The position numbers were made by a program, and so were the translations under genes. A stretch of 21,497 nt of DNA from Zelonia costaricensis. Taxonomy: Eukaryota; Euglenozoa; Kinetoplastea; Trypanosomatida; Trypanosomatidae. Where the stretch lies: NCBI GenBank assembly GCA_030849075.1, contig JASAOO010003092.1, forward strand, positions 1-21,497, read 5' to 3'. The first letter of the stretch is position 1; each line of letters begins with the position of its first letter. Below the pieces are notes generated by a model. It was given only the letters and a program-made list of their open reading frames with translations, did not search any database and was not told the DNA's origin. This document shows, one piece after another, positions 17,085 through 21,497 of this stretch.

Positions 17085-17109
<25 letters not shown>
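17085..17109 (+). repeat. CCCCA-repeat tract in the H4 leader
   Basis: A run of C4-6 blocks separated by single A bases, ending 10 nt before the H4 start codon. The complementary (template) strand therefore has four or more runs of G4, a G-quadruplex-capable pattern. A similar C-run array sits at about 7528-7558 just before the PUF splice site. Confidence 0.85.
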
Positions 17110-17119
17110 TCCCGCAACA

Positions 17120-17422
17120 ATGGCCAAGGGTAAGCGCTCCGCCGATGCCAAGGGCAGCCAGAAGCGCCAGAAGAAGGTGCTGCGCGACAACATCCGCGGC
17201 ATCACGCGCGGTTCCATCCGCCGCATGGCGCGCCGCGGTGGCGTGAAGCGCATCTCGAGCGAGATCTACGAGGAGGTGCGCCGCGTGCTCAAGGCGTACG
17301 TCGAGGACATCGTGCGCTCGAGCACGGCGTACACCGAGTACGCGCGCAAGAAGACGGTGACGGCCTCGGACGTCGTGAACGCGCTGCGCAAGCGCGGCCA
17401 CATCCTCTACGGCTACGCGTAG
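17120..17422 (+). CDS. Histone H4
   Basis: 100 residues, the usual kinetoplastid H4 length. It forms the H3-H4 tetramer of the nucleosome core in the nucleus. The core is unmistakable: [20 protein letters not shown] (19-38), the RRGGVKRIS loop (38-46), [16 protein letters not shown] (50-65), and [20 protein letters not shown] (69-88), ending ILYGYA. The N-terminal tail ([19 protein letters not shown]) differs strongly from the near-invariant animal/plant tail, as is known for trypanosomatids; lysines at 3, 5, 11, 15, 18 and 19 are candidate modification sites. Upstream frame extension has no in-frame ATG in a good place and is pyrimidine-rich leader, so ATG 17120 is the start. It stands as a single copy here, with no other histone gene nearby. 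Confidence 0.98.
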   Translation: MAKGKRSADAKGSQKRQKKVLRDNIRGITRGSIRRMARRGGVKRISSEIYEEVRRVLKAYVEDIVRSSTAYTEYARKKTVTASDVVNALRKRGHILYGYA

Positions 17423-18029
17423 AGAGCGTGGTGATGGAGGGTGGGTGCTGCTGAGCATTTCGCCGCTCCCAACCCTACACACGCACTTCAAGCAAGGGGC
17501 CTGTCCCGGCTGGCTCTTCCTGCATAGACGCTTTTTTTCTTCTCTTATTGTTTTCGCGGCACGCAGGCGGTTTTTGGTGCAATGCCTTGCTTTGTCTCTT
17601 CTGCCACCCGCCCCGCTGTACCCCGAACCGGCTCGAGTGTGGTTGGAGGACGAGGGAGCCAGCAACGATAGACTTGTGAGAGAGAGAAAGACTCAAGCAG
17701 AAACTCAGAATTGCGGTTTAGTGAGCACTGGCTTTTCACGGCGCCCGTGTGGCCCACCCACCGCCCTTTTCTCAAAGAGGCCTGCACTCTCGACGCACAT
17801 GGCGCGGACCGCGTCTTGCGCTTCAATGTATGTGCAGTGCCTGCTCTATGCCCGGACTTGTGTCATGTGCTCTTTGTCCCAACCTGCTCCCTCGTCCGCA
17901 TCTCACTCGGGTACAGAAGTCGCGGCTCGCAACACGTACTACCGCTGCCCAATCATCCTGCCAGGCGTCGACCTTCCGCTTCCGCATCCCACCCATTTCC
18001 ACTTCAGCAGCCCATCTCCGGTCCTCGGC
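17423..18029 (+). other. Intergenic: H4 3' UTR and leader of the membrane protein gene
   Basis: About 600 nt without a gene. A T-rich pyrimidine tract at 17531-17555 with AG at 17565-17566 lies only 140 nt after the H4 stop. The later C/T-rich stretch at about 17970-18004 better serves the next gene. The open frame through this region has stray ATGs but no coding character. Confidence 0.55.
17970..18007 (+). promoter_or_regulatory. Possible trans-splice acceptor for the membrane protein gene
   Basis: A C/T-rich stretch is followed by AG at 18006-18007. ATG 18030 would be the first ATG, with a leader of only 22 nt. The alternative acceptor at 17566 would place several out-of-frame ATGs in the leader, which argues against it. 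Confidence 0.4.
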
Positions 18030-18680
18030 ATGGCGTTCACCGGCTCCGAGCAGTCCTCCGCCACGCAAAGCGGCGGCGCGGCCGTGGCAAAGCCGGCGGA
18101 CGGCGTCGTGCTAAGCGGCAACTCTGCGCAGCAGAGGCAGGAAGTCGTCGTTGGCACGGCTGCCAAGCAAGAGTCCATGCACCCGTCGTCAGAGCCGTTC
18201 GACAGCGAGAGCATCGCACCCGTGAGGCCTTGCGTCATCGACGGGTACGTGCACGCGGCGCGGGCGCTCACGGCAGTGGCCGGGCTGAGTGCCGCTGGAA
18301 TGTGCGCCATGGCTGGCGCTCTGCTGCACATTTGTGTCAAGTACGACGGCTCGTATGATAGCAGCGCCATCACCGTGCTACCCACTTTGGCCTCGTGCGT
18401 CTGGTTCGTTGTTGAGAGCATCTTGTGCCTCGCTGCCATGATCGTGTGCTTTACAATGCTTTTCACCAGCCCCGCCAGGATCCTCTCACGTAACAAGGAC
18501 AGTGGTCGCCTCAAGTGCCTCTGCACCTCCACGCCACTGACAGCCGTTGCGCGGTGTGCGTACGTGAGGTGCTGTTCACAACCGAGCTGTCCCGCGAGCT
18601 GCTCGCATCTGCTGCCATTGAGCACGTCATATCTCCTCTCTGCGTCACCATCGAGCCCGCACGTCGAGACGCAACGGTGA
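18030..18680 (+). CDS. Putative two-TM membrane protein, probably frame-broken near its middle
   Basis: 216 residues if read from ATG 18030 to TGA. Residues 1-65 are Ser/Ala/Gln-rich and polar. Two hydrophobic segments follow: about 73-103 (ARALTAVAGLSAAGMCAMAG core) and 113-145 (LPTLASCVWFVVESILCLAA core), separated by a short polar loop, as in a hairpin membrane anchor. From about residue 158 the character changes to a Cys/Ser/Pro-rich sequence that looks out of frame, while the adjacent +2 frame becomes protein-like. So the true product may be longer, or this is a decaying gene. The family is not recognised. It lies between H4 and a long gap, and its start is supported by the candidate splice site. 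Confidence is moderate that the first 155 residues are real coding sequence. Confidence 0.5.
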   Translation: MAFTGSEQSSATQSGGAAVAKPADGVVLSGNSAQQRQEVVVGTAAKQESMHPSSEPFDSESIAPVRPCVIDGYVHAARALTAVAGLSAAGMCAMAGALLHICVKYDGSYDSSAITVLPTLASCVWFVVESILCLAAMIVCFTMLFTSPARILSRNKDSGRLKCLCTSTPLTAVARCAYVRCCSQPSCPASCSHLLPLSTSYLLSASPSSPHVETQR

Positions 18681-18868
18681 AGCCCACTGACCTTGGTTGC
18701 CGCTTCGACGTGCAAGCCGCTGGCGCGTGCTCCTCATTTTGGATTCACCTCGCGACGAAGGTGGTGCGGCCAACAACTATCTGTGCTGTTGCGGAGGCGG
18801 TGGGCAAGGATCAGGTGAGCAGTGGGGAGCTGCGAGCTGCGTACCAGAGAGGGATGCAACCGGCACCG
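18494..18868 (+). pseudogene. Out-of-frame continuation of the membrane protein gene (candidate)
   Basis: In frame 2 (codons starting at 18494, 18497 and so on) the sequence stays open to 19018, and until about 18860 encodes amphipathic, protein-like sequence. Examples are VREVLFTTELSRELLASA, then CVTIEPARRD, TDLGCRFDVQAAG and WIHLATKVVRP. No ATG occurs in this frame until 18854, so it cannot start on its own. A shift from frame 3 to frame 2 between 18494 and about 18530, equivalent to one missing base, would join it to the upstream hydrophobic part. This could be a real mutation or a sequencing or assembly error. Where the reconstructed frame would end is unclear. Confidence 0.4.
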
Positions 18869-19040
18869 CGCTCGCTCTCAAGCCGTCTGTGTCTGCTCGC
18901 CCCTTCGTCGCCTTGTTTGACCAAACGCAGCCGCCGCCTCGTCTCGTGCTCCCGCGCTTTGCCGCTTTGTTGTTGTTTGTTTGTGTCACTTCATCCGCCG
19001 CACCCACCTTGCTGCTAAGCTGCCGGGGCCCGTGTTGTTG

Positions 19041-19058
19041 CTGCTGCTGCTGCTGCTG
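19041..19058 (+). repeat. (CTG)6 trinucleotide repeat
   Basis: Six CTG units, preceded by TTGTTG. It lies outside any supported reading frame. Confidence 0.9.
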
Positions 19059-19454
19059 CGTTGCCTCGGTTTGACCGGCGTCTTCCCCATTCTGCGTTCT
19101 CCTTCGTGCTTTTCTCATTCGTGTGCCAGCGTCGTTCTCTCTTGCCCTTCGCGGGCCGCATTCTATTGCTTCTCCCCCAGTTGTGTCGCTTCGGTTGTCT
19201 CGGGAGCCTTCGACCTCGTGCGGCACGGCGCCACCGGCTCACTCACGCCGCGACGGTCTCCTCCCCATCCCGTGCCACTTTCTGCAGAGCTTGCAAGGGG
19301 AATGGAAGGAACGGGAGAAAGAAAAAAAGAGATGGCCAGCGGATGAGATCGGTGATCTCTTTCAGTGTTGTAAACCCATGATACACTCCTTTACTTACAG
19401 CGCCTGTCTGTCTTGACTCTCTCCTGTTTTCTGTGTTTATTGCGCACACTGAGC

Positions 19455-19790
19455 AGAGCGTCAGCCAGCGTAAAAAAACTCCGGTCTCTCAGAGCACTCC
19501 ACCCGCCTGCCCCCGGTCCCTGCCACAAGAGGGACCCATGGGAACTCTCGAAGGATCCATGAGTGGGTTAGTGTTGCCTCAGCACCTCGCATCGCGACGA
19601 CATCGTTGAGATCAGACTGGAGCCGGGAAAAGCGAAGCACTACAGAGATCTTGAGGGGCAGTATCAGAGGGCGACTGGCAGGCGGAGGTGTGAGTGGGTC
19701 CTAGGGGATGGAGTGTTGACCTGGGGCTCGCGAGTTGTGCGTTTCAAAATGCCGTGACGTATCATCGACCACTCTTGACTTCCTAGCCTT
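19455..19790. mobile_element. Candidate degenerate SIDER-type retroposon remnant
   Basis: About 335 nt that break the C/T-rich pattern on both sides with balanced, purine-containing sequence. It includes a perfect inverted repeat, GGTCCCT (19515-19521) and AGGGACC (19530-19536) with an 8-nt loop, followed by CCATGGGA. SIDER elements are short non-coding retroposons (about 550 nt) common in Leishmania 3' UTRs, where SIDER2 copies can promote mRNA decay. The stretch CCCCCGGTCCCTGCCAC plus AGAGGGACCCATGG feels like SIDER2 sequence from memory, but I could not align it. Boundaries are approximate and there is no clear poly(A) tail or target duplication. Confidence 0.35.
19515..19536 (+). other. 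Perfect 7-bp inverted repeat
   Basis: GGTCCCT and AGGGACC separated by eight bases; a compact hairpin in the RNA of either strand. It sits inside the SIDER-like segment. Confidence 0.6.
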
Positions 19791-20899
19791 TGCTTCTTAT
19801 ACCACTCCTTCGCCCACGACGTCTGCTCGTGTGTCCTCGGCTTGCGTGATCGTTGGGGGAGGTCTTGTATCCATGACGAAAAACAGAAAACCGTGTGACG
19901 GCGTTTCTCTTGTGCGCCTTCTCCCCTGCTGCTCCTCGCCGTCGGCCGTGGAGGAGGTGCGTCGTGGACGACCACGTGCGTGCAGCCTATCCAGCCCCTC
20001 TCCGCACCGGGGTAGAGTGCCAGGACGGGCAGCCCACGCGGCACGCATGGAACTGAACACGCACTGGCGACTTCTCTGCGCTCGCTGCGCCGCCTCCCTC
20101 TCTCACCTCGGCTCTCCCTCTGCTGCTCTCTTGCTGTGACACCCAACACGCTGCGGCTTCCCGCGTCATCCCACGCTTTCTGTCCTTCTCCCCTTTTCCA
20201 TCACACCCGTGTGCGTCTGCGCAGTTACACTAAACGAAGGCACTCCAGGACCTCGTTGAAGTCGACCGCACACACCCGCACACGCGCCCCCTCACATCTC
20301 TCCCCTCGTCATCTAGCCCCTCCTGTTTACGTTTGCTCTGGTGTGCCCTCGTGCAGTTCCTCTTCACCGCTCCCACCGCATCCCGGCCTCCCCTCTCACC
20401 GTCCACTGTCCCGCATCTGAGCTCGAAGACGCGACACGCAGGTGCGCCGTTTCAACGTGAGCTTGTGCCAGACAAGGTGCTTAGGAACGTCCCATCAGAG
20501 ATCTGCATCGACACGCCCACCCCAGTCCCCGCCAGTCACGGCCGTGCGGCATCCCTCCCCTCCCACTTTCCCTCCCTCTTACTAGCGTCTACCTCGAACG
20601 GAGACGCAAGCAGGCCCTCCCCCAACCCTAGACAGCGGTCGGCTCACCCCCAGCAGTCGTGTGTCTTCTGTGACCTTCTCCCCTTCTTTCCTCGCATCTT
20701 TTGCTCCTCCTTCCCGTGTTCTCGTGCTCTTCTCGACCCCCCTCCCCCCCCTCTCTTCTCTCCTCGCTTCACCCCTCCCACGTGTGCATAACTTCGTGCT
20801 CGCTTCTTTGTTTGTGCTCTACCCTCGCGCTCTCCCCGCGCTCCCCCCGTCCCCGGTGCACACCGCACAGGCCGCTCGCCTCTTTTCTGTTTCTTCCAA

Positions 20900-20983
20900 C
20901 TCTGTTGGCGTGTTGAGTGCGCGCGTGTCTTTTCTCCGTGCTTCTCTCTCTCAGTCTCTCACCTGCTGCTCTCGCCTGCGCAG
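20900..20983 (+). promoter_or_regulatory. Trans-splice acceptor for the last gene
   Basis: C/T-rich sequence is followed by AG at 20953-20954 and again at 20982-20983. From the latter the leader is 56 nt, with no ATG before 21040. Confidence 0.5.
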
Positions 20984-21039
20984 CGGCCCACCACCTCCAG
21001 TACAACGCACTGCACCTTCTCTCACTCCTCACCAGGGCC

Positions 21040-21497
21040 ATGCCGCTGCCGCGTCCGCTGCTGCAGCTGTGCGCGCTGCTGCTGATCGTCTTCGCTGCCA
21101 CTGCTGCCCACGCTGCGGCGCCTCCGTACGGCCCCAATGAGGTGGAGGTCACCATCACACGCACACCCGGCTCCACGACGCGGCACGAGCAGAACACGAC
21201 TTGCCGAGCGAGTGGTGGCGCGCTGCTTCCTATGGTGACCAATACCGTATATCTGGCGGCCTTCACCTACATGGACTCCTCGAACATCCAGAACGCCATC
21301 GGCTACATGGGCGCCTCCTCGATGCAGTCACCGGCAACATGCACTACGGGCAAGCTGTCGCTGGATTGCATCTGGCACTGGGAGGAGGGACGGTACGCCG
21401 GGGAAGGGAACGCGTTGGCCTTCTTTCAGGGCAGCCGCCACCCCGACATCCTGTCCGGTGCCCAGATGGTCAGCACGTTGGTGGGCAACTACTGGCG
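21040..21497 (+). CDS. N-terminus of a secreted or membrane protein (3' end missing)
   Basis: ATG at 21040 opens a frame that runs off the window; about 152 residues are visible. Residues 1-26 are a good signal peptide: MPLPRP, then a hydrophobic core LLQLCALLLIVFAATA, then AHAAA as a likely cleavage region. The mature part has Cys residues (about 57, 103 and 111), an N-glycosylation sequon NTT (54-56), and a stretch YMGASSM ... WHWEEGRYAGEGNALAFFQG (about 91-133) whose spacing resembles a C-type-lectin-like fold (W-x-W-x-x-G followed by an F/G-rich end). That resemblance is weak and by eye. From memory a phosphoglycan galactosyltransferase gene lies beyond H4 at this locus in Leishmania major, but I see no glycosyltransferase motif here. 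A surface or secretory-pathway protein is the safe call. Confidence 0.8.
   Translation, partial: MPLPRPLLQLCALLLIVFAATAAHAAAPPYGPNEVEVTITRTPGSTTRHEQNTTCRASGGALLPMVTNTVYLAAFTYMDSSNIQNAIGYMGASSMQSPATCTTGKLSLDCIWHWEEGRYAGEGNALAFFQGSRHPDILSGAQMVSTLVGNYW

Larger units (their letters stand above)
16294..17119 (+). other. Intergenic: 3' UTR of acylated protein gene and H4 leader
   Basis: No gene seen. It includes a TG-rich patch near 16455-16470, an A14 run at 16627-16640, and from about 16960 a C/T-rich tract leading into the H4 splice site. Confidence 0.65.
18681..21039 (+). other. Intergenic: 2.3 kb up to the last gene
   Basis: Beyond the possible frame-2 coding stretch no gene is recognised. 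It contains the (CTG)6 run at 19041-19058, the SIDER-like segment at about 19455-19790, and a nearly continuous C/T-rich region from about 20160 to 20980 leading to the last gene's acceptor. Confidence 0.6.

Overview
The window looks like nuclear DNA from a trypanosomatid of the Leishmania type (Leishmania or a close relative; I cannot fix the species). Reasons seen in the sequence: the genes are intronless, G+C-rich at third codon positions, all on the + strand, and separated by long pyrimidine-rich gaps. Those gaps carry TG/CA microsatellites and a polypyrimidine tract plus AG just before most start codons, as expected for spliced-leader trans-splicing of a polycistronic transcript. Histone H4 has the divergent kinetoplastid N-terminal tail. 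No promoter, operon, tRNA, rRNA or CRISPR array is visible.

Layout, left to right: (1) 3' part of a TPR co-chaperone related to STI1/Hop; (2) a small nuclear-looking protein with a SAP domain; (3) a bacterial-type L-ribulokinase (FGGY family) ending in SRM; (4) a Pumilio/PUF RNA-binding protein; (5) an N-acetylglucosamine-6-phosphate deacetylase ending in AHL; (6) a 152-residue protein with a myristoylation/palmitoylation N-terminus; (7) histone H4; (8) a short two-TM membrane protein whose frame appears broken; (9) the N-terminus of a secreted or membrane protein that runs off the right edge. From memory this order (STI1-like, ribulokinase, pumilio, GlcNAc-6-P deacetylase, hypothetical, H4) resembles the left end of Leishmania chromosome 36 read toward the telomere. 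That is recollection, not a search.

The genes do not form one pathway; they share a transcription unit. Two are sugar-salvage enzymes with PTS1-like C-termini and so may work in glycosomes. Two (PUF, TPR) concern post-transcriptional control and protein folding. Two (H4, SAP) are probably chromatin-associated.

Roughly 60% of the window is intergenic. The largest gaps are 5386-7652, 9315-12585, 13885-15834 and 18681-21039. They hold UTRs, homopolymer and dinucleotide runs, and one stretch (about 19455-19790) whose composition and structure suggest a degenerate SIDER-type retroposon. The most worthwhile items to check are the broken membrane-protein gene at 18030-18860, the unassigned secreted protein at 21040, the SIDER candidate, the SAP protein and the acylated small protein. 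I see no convincing new multi-gene system.
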